The notes under the pieces were generated by a model. That model was not told where the DNA came from. It saw only the letters and a program-made list of their open reading frames with translations, and did no database searches. From Alphaproteobacteria bacterium (lineage in GTDB: Bacteria; Pseudomonadota; Alphaproteobacteria; Caulobacterales; Caulobacteraceae), in the NCBI GenBank assembly GCA_018820275.1, contig JAHJOO010000027.1:1-62175 (forward strand): a stretch of DNA of 62,175 bases. The letters run 5' to 3'. This document shows positions 43,857 to 52,087 of the stretch, piece by piece (position 1 is the first letter of the stretch; every line of letters starts with the position of its first letter). The position numbers were made by a program, and so were the translations under genes.

Positions 43857-43879
43857 ATGCGGATCCCTTGTGCGCCGAC

Positions 43880-43908
43880 TTGAACGCGCGAAGCCGCCCC
43901 GGTATGCC
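43880..43908 (+). promoter_or_regulatory. Candidate promoter for the small protein / SDR / folB unit
   Basis: TTGAAC (43880-43885) and TATGCC (43903-43908) with 17-base spacing, 25 bases before the 26-residue protein start. Confidence 0.5.
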
Positions 43909-43933
43909 CGCCCCAGCTTTCGGAGATTTCCCC

Positions 43934-44014
43934 ATGCTCGCTCTCGGCATCATCCTCGGCTTCGTCGCCGTCCTGGCCGCGGTCAACCTCTTCGAGTTCG
44001 GCCGGGTTGACTGA
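43934..44014 (+). CDS. 26-residue single-helix membrane peptide
   Basis: A short frame MLALGIILGFVAVLAAVNLF... ending FGRVD: one membrane helix with a short polar tail. It starts right after a good promoter candidate and CGGAG ribosome binding site, and its stop overlaps the TTG start of the downstream SDR gene by eight bases, so it looks like a true leader gene of the SDR-folB unit rather than chance. Conservation in relatives would confirm it. Confidence 0.55.
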   Translation: MLALGIILGFVAVLAAVNLFEFGRVD

Positions 44015-44759
44015 GCCCGCCCGCGGGGCCGTCCTCGTCACGGGCGCGGCCCGCCGCATCGGGCGCGAGATCGCCCTGCACGCCGCCCGGGCCGGCTGGG
44101 ACGTCGCGATCCATCACGGGTCCTCGCCCGACGACGCCGAGGCCGTGGCGGCCGGGGTCCGGGCCCTGGGCCGTCGCGCCGCGGTGCTCCAGGCCGATCT
44201 GACGGATCCGGAGGCGACCCGCGCCCTCATCGACCGCGCCGCCGGGGCGCTGGGGCCCCTGACCCTGCTGGTCAACAACGCCTCGGTGTTTCAGGAGGAC
44301 CGGCTGGAGACGCTCACGGACCGGACCTGGTCGACCCACATGGACGTCAACCTGCGCGCCCCGGTGCTGCTGGCCCAGGCCTTCGCCGCCCGGGCCCCGT
44401 CCGGGGCGTCCATCGTCAACCTGCTGGACCAGCGCGTGCTGAAGCCCGATCCCCGCTTCTTCTCCTACGCCCTGTCGCGGGCCGGCCTGCACTGGGCCAC
44501 CGCGACCCTGGCCCAGGCCCTGGCGCCGGACGTCCGCGTCAACGCCGTCGCCCCCGGCCCGACGCTGAAGTCGGTCCACCAGTCCGACGCCGATTTCGAG
44601 GCCGAATGGTCGAACGTGCCGCTGGAACGCGCCGTGACGCCGCAGGCCGTGGCCGAGGCCGTGATCTGGCTGGCCACCGCCGACCGCGTCACCGGCCAGA
44701 CGATCGCCGTCGACTCCGGCCAGCATCTGGCCTGGCGCACCCCCGACGTGCAGGACTGA
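44007..44759 (+). CDS. SDR-family reductase, FolM/pteridine-reductase-like
   Basis: A 250-residue short-chain dehydrogenase linked to folB (4-base gap), so it may reduce dihydromonapterin or dihydrofolate like FolM. The cofactor motif is VTGAARRIGR (11-20) with NNAS further on, and the basic residues after the glycine motif suggest NADPH. The catalytic motif Y-x-x-x-K reads Y154-A-L-S-R158, with Arg in place of the usual Lys. The start is TTG 44007, inside the end of the small peptide gene; translation is probably coupled. Confidence 0.82.
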   Translation: MTEPARGAVLVTGAARRIGREIALHAARAGWDVAIHHGSSPDDAEAVAAGVRALGRRAAVLQADLTDPEATRALIDRAAGALGPLTLLVNNASVFQEDRLETLTDRTWSTHMDVNLRAPVLLAQAFAARAPSGASIVNLLDQRVLKPDPRFFSYALSRAGLHWATATLAQALAPDVRVNAVAPGPTLKSVHQSDADFEAEWSNVPLERAVTPQAVAEAVIWLATADRVTGQTIAVDSGQHLAWRTPDVQD

Positions 44760-44763
44760 CCCC

Positions 44764-45138
44764 ATGACACCCCCGAATTTCCGCCGCGACGGCCTGACCG
44801 TCTTCGTCCGCGGCCTGTCGCTGGCCGCCGAGATCGGCGTCCACGCCCACGAGCGCGGCATCACCCAGCCACTGGACGTCGACGTGACGCTGGAGCTGAC
44901 CCCCGGCCCGGTCGAGCGGCTGGACGACACGCTGAACTACGAGACGGTCCGCGCCGCGGCCCATGACCTGATCGCCCGGGGCCATATGGAGCTGATCGAG
45001 ACCTTCGCCGAACGGCTGGCCGCGGCCTGTCTGGGCGATCCGCGCGTCCGGTCCGTCGCTGTGCGGGTGGAGAAGCCGGGGGCCCTGCGCGGCGCCCAGG
45101 CGGCCGGCTGCGAGATCCGGCTGTCGCGGGCCGACTGA
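44764..45138 (+). CDS. folB: Dihydroneopterin aldolase
   Basis: A 124-residue enzyme converting 7,8-dihydroneopterin to 6-hydroxymethyl-dihydropterin and glycolaldehyde in folate synthesis. The opening VFVRGLSLAAEIGVHAHERGITQPLDVDV, LNYETVRA and a late VEKPGAL are the usual family marks, and the Glu of HAHE plus the lysine of VEKPGA fit the active site. Size is normal. It follows the SDR gene closely and probably shares its promoter. Confidence 0.95.
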   Translation: MTPPNFRRDGLTVFVRGLSLAAEIGVHAHERGITQPLDVDVTLELTPGPVERLDDTLNYETVRAAAHDLIARGHMELIETFAERLAAACLGDPRVRSVAVRVEKPGALRGAQAAGCEIRLSRAD

Positions 45139-45196
45139 CCCGACGTTGCGCGGGCGCCCGCGGCCCGGCACAATCGGCGCACTGCAAGGGATGACC

Positions 45197-45793
45197 ATGT
45201 CCGACACCGGCGACCGCCAGCCTCCGAAGGATCCGACGCCCGGTCACGACCCGGACGATCTGGTCGGCTTCGCCTCGCCCGCCTCGCTCGCCGGTCGTCC
45301 CCGCGCGCCCGAGCCCGAACCCAAGCCCGAGGCGGTCGTCGAGCCCACACCCGAGCCGAAGCCCGCGGCGGAGCCCGTCGACGCCCGCGCCGCCTTCGAG
45401 CCGGCCGCGCCGCCCCCGCCGCCCGAACCCGCCTTCGGCCGCCGCGACCGCGAGCCTGTGCCCGAGGCGCCCATGGGCCTCTACGCGATCTACGCCCTGA
45501 TCCTGTTCGCCGTGCCGACGCTCGGCGTCTCGGCCGTCGTCGGCCTGCTGGCCGTCCTGTTCGGCGACGCCCCGGCCGAAGAGCCCTTCACCAGCCACCA
45601 CCTCTACCAGCGCCGCACGCTCTGGACGGCCGCCATCGCCGCCGTCGCCGGCGTCATCCTGATCGTCGTCAACCTGGGCGTCTTCGTCCTGTTCGTGCTG
45701 GTCGGCTGGCTGGTCGTGCGCGGGGCCTGGGGCGTCTTCCTGCTGACCCGCGGCCGCCCCGTGCCCAATCCGCGCGGTTGGTGGGTGGGCTGA
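45197..45793 (+). CDS. Membrane protein with proline-rich acidic N-terminal region
   Basis: A 198-residue protein: a disordered proline/glutamate-rich stretch (about 15-90) followed by a hydrophobic domain with two or three helices (about 94-120 and 140-175), ending in a basic turn (LLTRGRPVPNPRGWWVG). The style is that of the DUF4870-like small membrane proteins, but the assignment is weak. AAGGG before ATG 45197 favours this start over ATG 45191. A 6-base hairpin (AGTCCG-CATA-CGGACT, 45804-45819) separates it from the converging HNH gene. Confidence 0.7.
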   Translation: MSDTGDRQPPKDPTPGHDPDDLVGFASPASLAGRPRAPEPEPKPEAVVEPTPEPKPAAEPVDARAAFEPAAPPPPPEPAFGRRDREPVPEAPMGLYAIYALILFAVPTLGVSAVVGLLAVLFGDAPAEEPFTSHHLYQRRTLWTAAIAAVAGVILIVVNLGVFVLFVLVGWLVVRGAWGVFLLTRGRPVPNPRGWWVG

Positions 45794-45818
45794 CGCCCCT
45801 TCAAGTCCGCATACGGAC

Positions 45819-46379
45819 TCAGGGCTCCAGCTCGATGTCCCAGTACAGATAGTCCAGCCAGCTCTGGTGCAGATAGTTGGGCGGAAACCGTCGCCCGGCG
45901 TCCTGCAGCTGGTACGCGTTCGGACGATGCGGCGCGCGGCGGATCGGCATGCCCGCCTGCGCCGGCGTCCGCCCGCCCTTCCTCAGATTGCACGGACCGC
46001 AGGCGGCGACGATGTTCTCCCAGGTCGTGCGTCCGCCGCGGCTGCGCGGGATGACGTGGTCGAAGGTCAGCTCGGTCGTCTGGCCGCAGTACTGGCAGCG
46101 GAAGTCGTCGCGCAGGAAGACGTTGAACCGGGTGAAGGCCGGGGCCCGATCCTGATCGACATAGCTTTTCAGCGAGATCACGCTGGGCAGCCGGATCTCG
46201 TGCGACGGGCTGCGCACGACCTTGTCATAGACCGAGACCACGTCGACCCGGTCCTGCCACACGGCCTTGACCACCTCCTGCCAGGGCCAGATCGACAGCG
46301 GATAGTAGGAGAGCGGCCGGAAATCGGCGTTCAGCACCAGGGCGGGCCAGCCGGACGGCGGTCGCTCGGAGACCCTCAC
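45819..46379 (-). CDS. HNH endonuclease
   Basis: A 186-residue protein with a C2-type zinc HNH domain: CQYCG, FDHVIPRSRGG and CGPCNLRKGG. The N-terminal half (ALVLNADFRPLSYYPLSIWPWQEVVKAV) and the whole layout match the very widespread, probably housekeeping HNH nuclease found in most alphaproteobacteria and cyanobacteria, not a phage or intron enzyme. Function is still unclear. It converges on the 45197 gene. Confidence 0.93.
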   Translation of the reverse strand: MRVSERPPSGWPALVLNADFRPLSYYPLSIWPWQEVVKAVWQDRVDVVSVYDKVVRSPSHEIRLPSVISLKSYVDQDRAPAFTRFNVFLRDDFRCQYCGQTTELTFDHVIPRSRGGRTTWENIVAACGPCNLRKGGRTPAQAGMPIRRAPHRPNAYQLQDAGRRFPPNYLHQSWLDYLYWDIELEP

Positions 46380-46484
46380 CTCGGGGCTCCCGTCAGACTT
46401 CGGACGTGCAGGACGACGTGACTGAAGACGCTTCTCCTCCGACGCCTTCAGCCTACCCCGGATTCGACGACGCCGTCATGACGC

Positions 46485-47129
46485 TCAACCCCGGGCGGGA
46501 AAGGCCGGCAGGCTCCAGCCCCATCTCAGCGCCCCCGCCCTGAGGGCGAATCCGAGGCCCGAGCCCAGGATGGCCGCGGGCCAGTCGCCCAGGCCCAGCG
46601 CCTTGCCGGCGACATAGGCCGCCGCCGCCAGGATGGCCGCCGAGACCGTGATCTCGCGCCGCAGCAGGATCGACGGCTGCCCGGCCAGCAGGTCGCGCAC
46701 CACGCCGCCGAAACTGGCCGTCAGCGCGCCCATGACCACGCAGATCAGCGCCGGCACGCCCCACGCCTCGGCCTTGGCCGCGCCCAGCACGCCATAGGCC
46801 GCCAGCCCGACCGCATCCAGCCACAGCAGGGCCCGGAAGCGCCACTCGCGCGCGCCGATCAGCCACACCGCCACCGCTCCGGCCAGACAGACCGCGACGT
46901 AGCGCCAGTCCTGCACCCAGAACACCGGGGCCCCGATCAGCAGGTCCCGCAGCGTCCCGCCGCCCACGCCGGTGATGGCGGCGAAGAAGGCGGCGGTGAC
47001 CAGATCCTGCTTCAGCCGCGCCGCCGCCAGCGCGCCCGTCGCGGCGAACACCGCCACCCCGGCGAAGTCCAGCACCGCCAGCAGCCGTTCCGGCGCGACG
47101 ATCTCGGGCGTCAGCACGGCGGCGGTCAT
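46485..47129 (-). CDS. Trimeric intracellular cation channel-like (UPF0126/YicG) protein
   Basis: A 214-residue protein with seven predicted membrane helices and the two-fold repeated glycine-rich motif GVGGGTLRDLL (first) and SFGGVVRDLLAG (second) that defines the UPF0126 family, bacterial relatives of TRIC channels. Ion selectivity is not visible. It is coupled to the upstream glycosylase gene by a four-base overlap (47126-47129). Confidence 0.92.
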   Translation of the reverse strand: MTAAVLTPEIVAPERLLAVLDFAGVAVFAATGALAAARLKQDLVTAAFFAAITGVGGGTLRDLLIGAPVFWVQDWRYVAVCLAGAVAVWLIGAREWRFRALLWLDAVGLAAYGVLGAAKAEAWGVPALICVVMGALTASFGGVVRDLLAGQPSILLRREITVSAAILAAAAYVAGKALGLGDWPAAILGSGLGFALRAGALRWGWSLPAFPARG

Positions 47130-47767
47130 ATCGTGGCGTCTCCCCGTTTCACCAGCCCGTACCACGCCCACAGCAGATGCGCCGCCACCGCGCGGTGCGG
47201 CCGCCACGCCTCGGCGCGGGCATAGGCGGCCTTCTCCCTGGGCCGGATCTCCAGCCCGTCGGCCCACTTCATGGCTTCCTGCAGGGCGATGTCCCCGCCC
47301 GGAAACACGTCCAGCCGCCCCTCGCAGAACATCAGGAAGGTCTCGGCGGTCCACAGGCCGACGCCCTTGATCGCCGTCAGCCTTTGCACCGCGTCGGTGT
47401 CCGACAGCCGCTCCAGATGGTCGAAATCGATCCGGCCGTCGACGTGCGCCCGCGCGATCTCGTGGGCATAGGTCGCCTTCTGGATCGACAGACCCATGCC
47501 GCGCAGGGCCTCGATCTGGTGGGCCATGACCCCGCCCGGGGTCAGGTCGCCGTCCAGTCCCTCGACCACCCGCTTCCAGATCGCCGCGGCCGACGCCAGC
47601 GACACCTGCTGCTCCACGATCATGCGCAGCAGACCCTCGAACCCGCCCGTCCGCGTCCGCCACTCGAACGGCGGCACGGCGGCGTCGGCCCGCGCCAGCG
47701 CCGGGTCGCGCGCCACCAGGGCGGCACGCGCGGCGGCCAGGTCGGCGGGGGAGGGGGCGGTGGCCAC
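47126..47767 (-). CDS. DNA-3-methyladenine glycosylase II (AlkA-like, HhH-GPD)
   Basis: A 213-residue base-excision glycosylase. The HhH-GPD motif reads LTAIKGVGLWTAETFLM, followed by the catalytic aspartate in FPGGDIALQ. The N-terminal FEGLLRMIVEQQVSLASAAAIWKR is the typical substrate-pocket helix region. It lacks the extra N-terminal domain of E. coli AlkA. The start is probably GTG 47767, since the frame upstream runs into the divergent JmjC gene. It heads a two-gene unit with the TRIC-like gene. Confidence 0.88.
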   Translation of the reverse strand: MATAPSPADLAAARAALVARDPALARADAAVPPFEWRTRTGGFEGLLRMIVEQQVSLASAAAIWKRVVEGLDGDLTPGGVMAHQIEALRGMGLSIQKATYAHEIARAHVDGRIDFDHLERLSDTDAVQRLTAIKGVGLWTAETFLMFCEGRLDVFPGGDIALQEAMKWADGLEIRPREKAAYARAEAWRPHRAVAAHLLWAWYGLVKRGDATI

Positions 47768-47806
47768 TTCTGGACGATCCCGGGTCTGCGGACTAGCGTC
47801 CGGCGC

Positions 47807-48943
47807 ATGCGCAGTCTGGACGATCTTCTGGCCCCGATCACCCCCGAGGCCTTCCATCGCGACTTCGACGACCGGAAACCGCTGCACGTCCCGGCCGATG
47901 CCGGCGCGTCGAAGCGGTCGCTGCTGGGGTGGGACGATTTCAACGCCCTGCTGGACCAATCGGCGGTCTGGACGGCCACCACCCTGAAGATGGTGCACGA
48001 CAACCGGCCGATCCCGCCGGAACAGTACTGCGTCCTGGCCAACACCCAGTCCGGCATGGTCATGCGGCCGTCGCCGGCCAAGGTCCAGGCGCTCATGGCC
48101 GCCGGGGCCAGCGTCATCCTCGGCGACGTCGAAAGTCTGACGCCCGGCCTGCGCGCCCTGTCCGCCGACCTGTCGCGCCGCTTCGCCGCCCAGGTCGGGG
48201 TCAACCTCTACTGCTCCTTCGGCGGGGTCCAGGCCTTCGGCTCGCACTACGACCTGCACCACGTCTTCGCCGTCCAGGTCGAGGGCGAGAAGACCTGGCG
48301 GCTGTATTCGAACCGCGAGGCCGATCCCGTCGACCTGCCCGACGACTCCGACGGCCGCGCCCGCGAGCGGCTGCACGCCCGGCGCGGCCAGCTGGTGCAG
48401 GAGATCCGGATGAAGCCCGGCGACGTCCTGTATCTGCCGCGCGGCCAGTTCCACGACGCCCTGGCCACCGAGGGGGCGTCGCTGCACGCGACCTTCTCCG
48501 TCACGCCGCTGTACGGGCGCATCCTGTTCCGCCTGCTGGAGTCCGCGGCGATGCAGGATCCGGCCTTCCGTCGCTGGCTGCGTCCGGCGGGCGAGGGCGC
48601 CGGGGTCCCGCTGAAGGCCCAGCTCGCCGACCTCGGCGCCCGGCTCGCGGCGCTGGCCGCCAGCCCCGCCTTCGCCGACGAGATCGCCATGAGCCAGACC
48701 CGGCTCACCCCCCGCGCCCCGGCCTACGGCCTGCCGGAGCGGACCGCCCTGACCTTCCTCGCCCCGACCGGCCTGGCGGCGCCGCCGGTCTCCGGTCCCG
48801 CCGCCGTGGCCATGGACTGGGCCCTCGGCCAGCCGCGCATCGCCCTCGAGGACATGATCGCCCAGTTCGACTTCGTGCCCGAGGCCGACCTGCGCGCCGC
48901 CGTCGATCGCCTGATCGCGGCCGGCGCCCTGCGGCGCGTCTGA
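47807..48943 (+). CDS. JmjC/cupin-like ribosomal-oxygenase family protein
   Basis: A 378-residue Fe(II)/2-oxoglutarate oxygenase. The iron triad is His147 and Asp149 (FGSHYDLHHVF) plus His216 (LPRGQFHDAL), and the C-terminal winged-helix-like part is what ribosomal oxygenases such as E. coli RoxA (YcfD) have, so the likely substrate is a ribosomal protein arginine or histidine. The start ATG 47807 lies 40 bases from the divergent glycosylase start. The stop is followed after two bases by the GluQ-RS gene. Confidence 0.85.
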   Translation: MRSLDDLLAPITPEAFHRDFDDRKPLHVPADAGASKRSLLGWDDFNALLDQSAVWTATTLKMVHDNRPIPPEQYCVLANTQSGMVMRPSPAKVQALMAAGASVILGDVESLTPGLRALSADLSRRFAAQVGVNLYCSFGGVQAFGSHYDLHHVFAVQVEGEKTWRLYSNREADPVDLPDDSDGRARERLHARRGQLVQEIRMKPGDVLYLPRGQFHDALATEGASLHATFSVTPLYGRILFRLLESAAMQDPAFRRWLRPAGEGAGVPLKAQLADLGARLAALAASPAFADEIAMSQTRLTPRAPAYGLPERTALTFLAPTGLAAPPVSGPAAVAMDWALGQPRIALEDMIAQFDFVPEADLRAAVDRLIAAGALRRV

Positions 48944-48945
48944 CG

Positions 48946-49803
48946 GTGGCCGACGTCGTCACCCGCTTCGCCCCGTCGCCGACCGGGCGGCTGCACCGCG
49001 GCCACGCCCTGTCGGCGCTGACGGCCTGGACCGCGGCGCGCGCGGCGGGCGGCCGGTTCCTGCTGCGGATCGAGGACATCGACCCGACTCGCTGCCGGCC
49101 GGCGTTCGAGGCGGGAATCCTGGAAGACCTGACGTGGCTCGGCCTCGACTGGGACGGCCCGGTGCGCCGCCAGTCGGACCATCTGGCCCAGTACGCCGCC
49201 GTGGTCGACGTGCTGGATCGGCGCGGCCTGATGTATCGCTGCTTCCGGACACGGAAGGAAATTCTCGACGCCATCGGCGACGCCCCCCACGGCCCGGTCG
49301 AGGCGGCCCGTCCGGGACCCCACGCGCCGGACGAGGAGTCCGCCCTTCTGGCCGAGGGCCGCGCCTTCGCCTGGCGGCTGTCGCTGGACCGGGCCCGCGA
49401 GGCGCTGGGCGACCGGGCCTGGTCGCAGCTGGCGTGGACGGAGGAGGGGGCCGGCCCCGACGGCCAGCGCGGCCTGATCCTCGCCCGGCCCGAAACCGCC
49501 GGCGACGTGGTGCTGGCGCGCAAGGACGCCGGCACGGCCTACCATCTGGCGGTGACCCACGACGACGCGCTGCAGGGCGTCACCCAGGTGATCCGCGGCC
49601 ATGACCTGTTCGAGGCGACGCACATCCAGGTCCTGATCCAGGCCCTGATGGGCAGGCCCACGCCGCGCTATCGCCACCACCCCCTGCTGCTCGACGCCTC
49701 GGGCCGCCGCCTCGCCAAGCGCGACAAGTCCGAGACGCTGCGATCCCTGCGCGAGCGCGGGGTGCCTGCCGCGCAGGTGCGGGCGGAGCTGGGGTTCGCC
49801 TAG
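48946..49803 (+). CDS. gluQ: Glutamyl-Q tRNA(Asp) synthetase
   Basis: A 285-residue truncated glutamyl-tRNA synthetase that attaches glutamate to queuosine at position 34 of tRNA(Asp). RFAPSPTGRLHRGHA holds the HIGH-like signature and RLAKRDKS the KMSKS-like loop; there is no anticodon-binding domain, as expected. The family's usual zinc site (CxC...Y...C) is reduced to one cysteine (YRCFRTRKE), so the domain probably folds without zinc. The start is GTG 48946, two bases after the oxygenase stop. It overlaps the converging racemase gene by four bases. Confidence 0.92.
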   Translation: MADVVTRFAPSPTGRLHRGHALSALTAWTAARAAGGRFLLRIEDIDPTRCRPAFEAGILEDLTWLGLDWDGPVRRQSDHLAQYAAVVDVLDRRGLMYRCFRTRKEILDAIGDAPHGPVEAARPGPHAPDEESALLAEGRAFAWRLSLDRAREALGDRAWSQLAWTEEGAGPDGQRGLILARPETAGDVVLARKDAGTAYHLAVTHDDALQGVTQVIRGHDLFEATHIQVLIQALMGRPTPRYRHHPLLLDASGRRLAKRDKSETLRSLRERGVPAAQVRAELGFA

Positions 49804-50459
49804 GCGCACTCCCTCACGCACGCCCGGGCCAGCACCTCGGCGGAATCGATCAGGGGCACGCCCACGTCAGCCTGCGCCATGACCAGCGGAATCTCCGTGC
49901 ATCCGGCGATCAGCGCCTCGGCCCCCTGATCGATCAGCCTGTGCGCCAGCGCCGTCATCTCCGCGCGCCGGTCCGGGCCCACGTCGCCCGCCTTGATGGC
50001 GAAGACCGTATCCAGAAAGGCCCGCCGGCCTCCGACTGCCGGCACCACCGGCGTCAGCCCGCGGCGGTCCAACTCGGCCACGTACAGGTCGGTCCCGCCC
50101 GGCGTGGCCAGCACGCCGACCTTCGTCGCCCCCCGTCCGGCCGCCTCCGCCGCCGTCAGTTCAATCATGTCGAGGAAGGGCACGCCCGCGGCGCGGATCG
50201 CGTCGGCATGGGCGTGCGCCGTGTTGCACGGCATGGCCAGCACCTCCGCCCCCATGTCGCGCAGCCGCCGCGCCATGGCACCCAGTTCCTCCTTCGCGCC
50301 CGGCGGATCCCGGTGCCGGTTCGGCACCTGCGGATTCATGTCCATCAGTATACGGACGTGATCCTCGTCCTCCCGCGCCGGGGTCAGCTCCAGCACACGC
50401 TGCAGGAAGGCCACCGTCGCCGCGGGACCCATGCCGCCCAGCACGCCAAGTTTCCTCAT
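49800..50459 (-). CDS. Aspartate/glutamate racemase family protein
   Basis: A 219-residue cofactor-independent racemase. The two catalytic cysteines are Cys78 (AMPCNTAHAHAD) and Cys187 (AGCTEIPLVM), and LGVLGGMGPAATVAF is the standard start. The amino acid substrate is probably aspartate but cannot be fixed. Its ATG 50459 overlaps the CYTH gene stop by four bases. Confidence 0.92.
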   Translation of the reverse strand: MRKLGVLGGMGPAATVAFLQRVLELTPAREDEDHVRILMDMNPQVPNRHRDPPGAKEELGAMARRLRDMGAEVLAMPCNTAHAHADAIRAAGVPFLDMIELTAAEAAGRGATKVGVLATPGGTDLYVAELDRRGLTPVVPAVGGRRAFLDTVFAIKAGDVGPDRRAEMTALAHRLIDQGAEALIAGCTEIPLVMAQADVGVPLIDSAEVLARACVRECA

Positions 50460-51010
50460 CCCTCGCCCTCGTCGTCCCATCCGTCCGGCAGGCCGTCCAC
50501 GACCAGTCGGCCCCCGGTATAGCGCACGTCCTCGGTCACTTCGCGCACGGCGAAGTCCGGCATGGGCCAGCGCGCCATAGACCCGGCGTCCGGAAACTCC
50601 GCTTCCGCCATGACCAGACCGGCCAGAGGGCCCTCGAACACGTCGACGGACACGTCGGCACCGTCGACCTTGCCGAGGTAGTGGCGCGTCTTCTCCAGCA
50701 CCTTTCCGGGCAGGGCCGAAAGCAGCCGGTACTCCTCCTGCGACAGATAGATGGACGTCAGCAGCCGCACCGCCGGATCGACGTCCGCCTTGCGTCCCAG
50801 CCTCAGCATCGGTGCCCCGCCGTCGGCGGGCACGGCGTGTCTCAGGCGCAATTGGGTCCCCGTGACATACAGGTCGCGAAAGGTTTCGACCCGCACCACG
50901 CGCGCTGTCGGCACGGTCCGGCACAGCCAGCGGCGCTCGCGCTCGACCCAGGCGTATTTCGACTTTGGCCAGCCCAGAGCCGCCGCCCGGGCGGGATCGA
51001 TCTCCGACAC
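50456..51010 (-). CDS. CYTH-domain protein (triphosphate tunnel metalloenzyme-like)
   Basis: A 184-residue protein with the CYTH pattern: YAWVERERRWLC at the start (E-x-E-R-K-like), RDLYVTGTQLRLR, LRLGRKA, and VDVFEGPLAGLVMAEAEFP with the typical E-x-E near the end. Such proteins bind inorganic triphosphate or similar compounds in a tunnel. GTG 51010 is chosen because GGAGGA lies just upstream; an earlier TTG at 51058 would extend into the AT-rich control region of the divergent ParD-like gene. Confidence 0.8.
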   Translation of the reverse strand: MSEIDPARAAALGWPKSKYAWVERERRWLCRTVPTARVVRVETFRDLYVTGTQLRLRHAVPADGGAPMLRLGRKADVDPAVRLLTSIYLSQEEYRLLSALPGKVLEKTRHYLGKVDGADVSVDVFEGPLAGLVMAEAEFPDAGSMARWPMPDFAVREVTEDVRYTGGRLVVDGLPDGWDDEGEG

Positions 51011-51100
51011 CTCGTCGTCCTCCGTGCTTCGCCCGCCTTGTCGCTCCGATGCAGGCAATATACAAAACGCCTCCGTATCATATCACGCACCGGAGACCGC

Positions 51101-51313
51101 ATGGGCATCGTCAACATCGAGGACGCGCTGCACGACCAGCTGCGCCGCGCCGCCCGCGCCTCGTGCCGCTCGATCAACGGCCAGGCCGCCTTCTGGATCA
51201 GGATCGGCATGCTGGGCGAGCTGAACCCCGGCCTGACCTTTCAGGAGCTGGTGGCCCGCGAACTGACCGCCGCCGGCGTCGCCGCCCCCGCGCCCGACGG
51301 CGTGGCGGCATGA
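51101..51313 (+). CDS. ParD-like antitoxin family protein
   Basis: A 70-residue protein of the ParD-like family: GIVNIEDALHDQLRRAARASCRSINGQAAFWIRIGMLGELNP, a ribbon-helix-helix-type fold. In known genomes this family tends to lie directly before a type I methionine aminopeptidase gene instead of a classic ParE toxin, and the same is seen here with a four-base overlap (51310-51313). CGGAGA precedes the ATG. The AT-rich stretch 51055-51085 upstream probably holds the promoter and operator. Confidence 0.88.
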   Translation: MGIVNIEDALHDQLRRAARASCRSINGQAAFWIRIGMLGELNPGLTFQELVARELTAAGVAAPAPDGVAA

Positions 51314-52074
51314 TCAAGTCGCCGGACGAGGTGGAGATGATGGCGGCGTCCGGCCGTCTGCTTGCCTCGGTCTTCGCCCACGTCGACGCCCTGCCGCTGC
51401 CGGGCATGACCACCCTGGCGATCAACGACGCGGTCGAGGCCTTCATCGTCGACCGCCTGCAGGCCCGCCCCGCGTCGAAGGGCCAGTACGGCTACGGCTT
51501 CGTGCTCAACAGCTCGATCAATGCGGTGGTCTGCCACGGCGTCCCCTCGGCCGACGAGACGCTGACGTCCGGCGACATCGTCAATCTGGACGTCACCCTG
51601 GAGAAGGACGGCTGGATCACGGACTCCAGCAAGACGTATCTGATCGGCGACGTCTCCGCGGCCGCCCGCCGCCTCGTCCGCACCACCCACGAGGCGATGT
51701 GGAAGGGCATCCGCGCCGTCCGTCCGGGGGCGCGCCTGGGCGACGTGGGTCATGCCATCGAGCGCCATGCGAAGCAGAACGGCTTCACCGTCGTGCGCGA
51801 CTACTGCGGCCACGGCATCGGCCGCGAGATGCACGAGGCCCCGCAGGTCCTGCATTTCGGCAAGCCCGGCACCGGCCTGCGGCTGCAGGAGGGCATGACC
51901 TTCACCATCGAGCCCATGCTCAATCAGGGCCGCGCCGGCACCCGCACCCTCGACGACGGCTGGACCGTGGTCACCGAGGACGGCAAGCTCTCCGCCCAGG
52001 CCGAGCACACCGTGGCGGTGACGAAGACCGGCGTCCGCGTCCTGACCCTGCGGGACGAGGAACGCGGCCGCTGA
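51310..52074 (+). CDS. map: Type I methionine aminopeptidase (paired with ParD-like protein)
   Basis: A 254-residue metalloprotease removing N-terminal methionine. The metal ligands Asp94, Asp105, His168, Glu201 and Glu232 are all present, as is His76 (VVCHGVPS). It lacks an N-terminal zinc extension. The ATG 51310 overlaps the ParD-like stop, so the two are made together. It may be a second, regulated aminopeptidase rather than the main housekeeping copy; that cannot be told from this window. Confidence 0.95.
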   Translation: MIKSPDEVEMMAASGRLLASVFAHVDALPLPGMTTLAINDAVEAFIVDRLQARPASKGQYGYGFVLNSSINAVVCHGVPSADETLTSGDIVNLDVTLEKDGWITDSSKTYLIGDVSAAARRLVRTTHEAMWKGIRAVRPGARLGDVGHAIERHAKQNGFTVVRDYCGHGIGREMHEAPQVLHFGKPGTGLRLQEGMTFTIEPMLNQGRAGTRTLDDGWTVVTEDGKLSAQAEHTVAVTKTGVRVLTLRDEERGR

Positions 52075-52087
52075 CGCCTGCGGCGGT

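Noticed and set aside
47927..48945. A longer GluQ-RS with a 340-residue N-terminal part
   Set aside because: The extension is an arginine-rich shifted frame of the JmjC gene; the family starts at the RFAPSPTGR motif, at GTG 48946.
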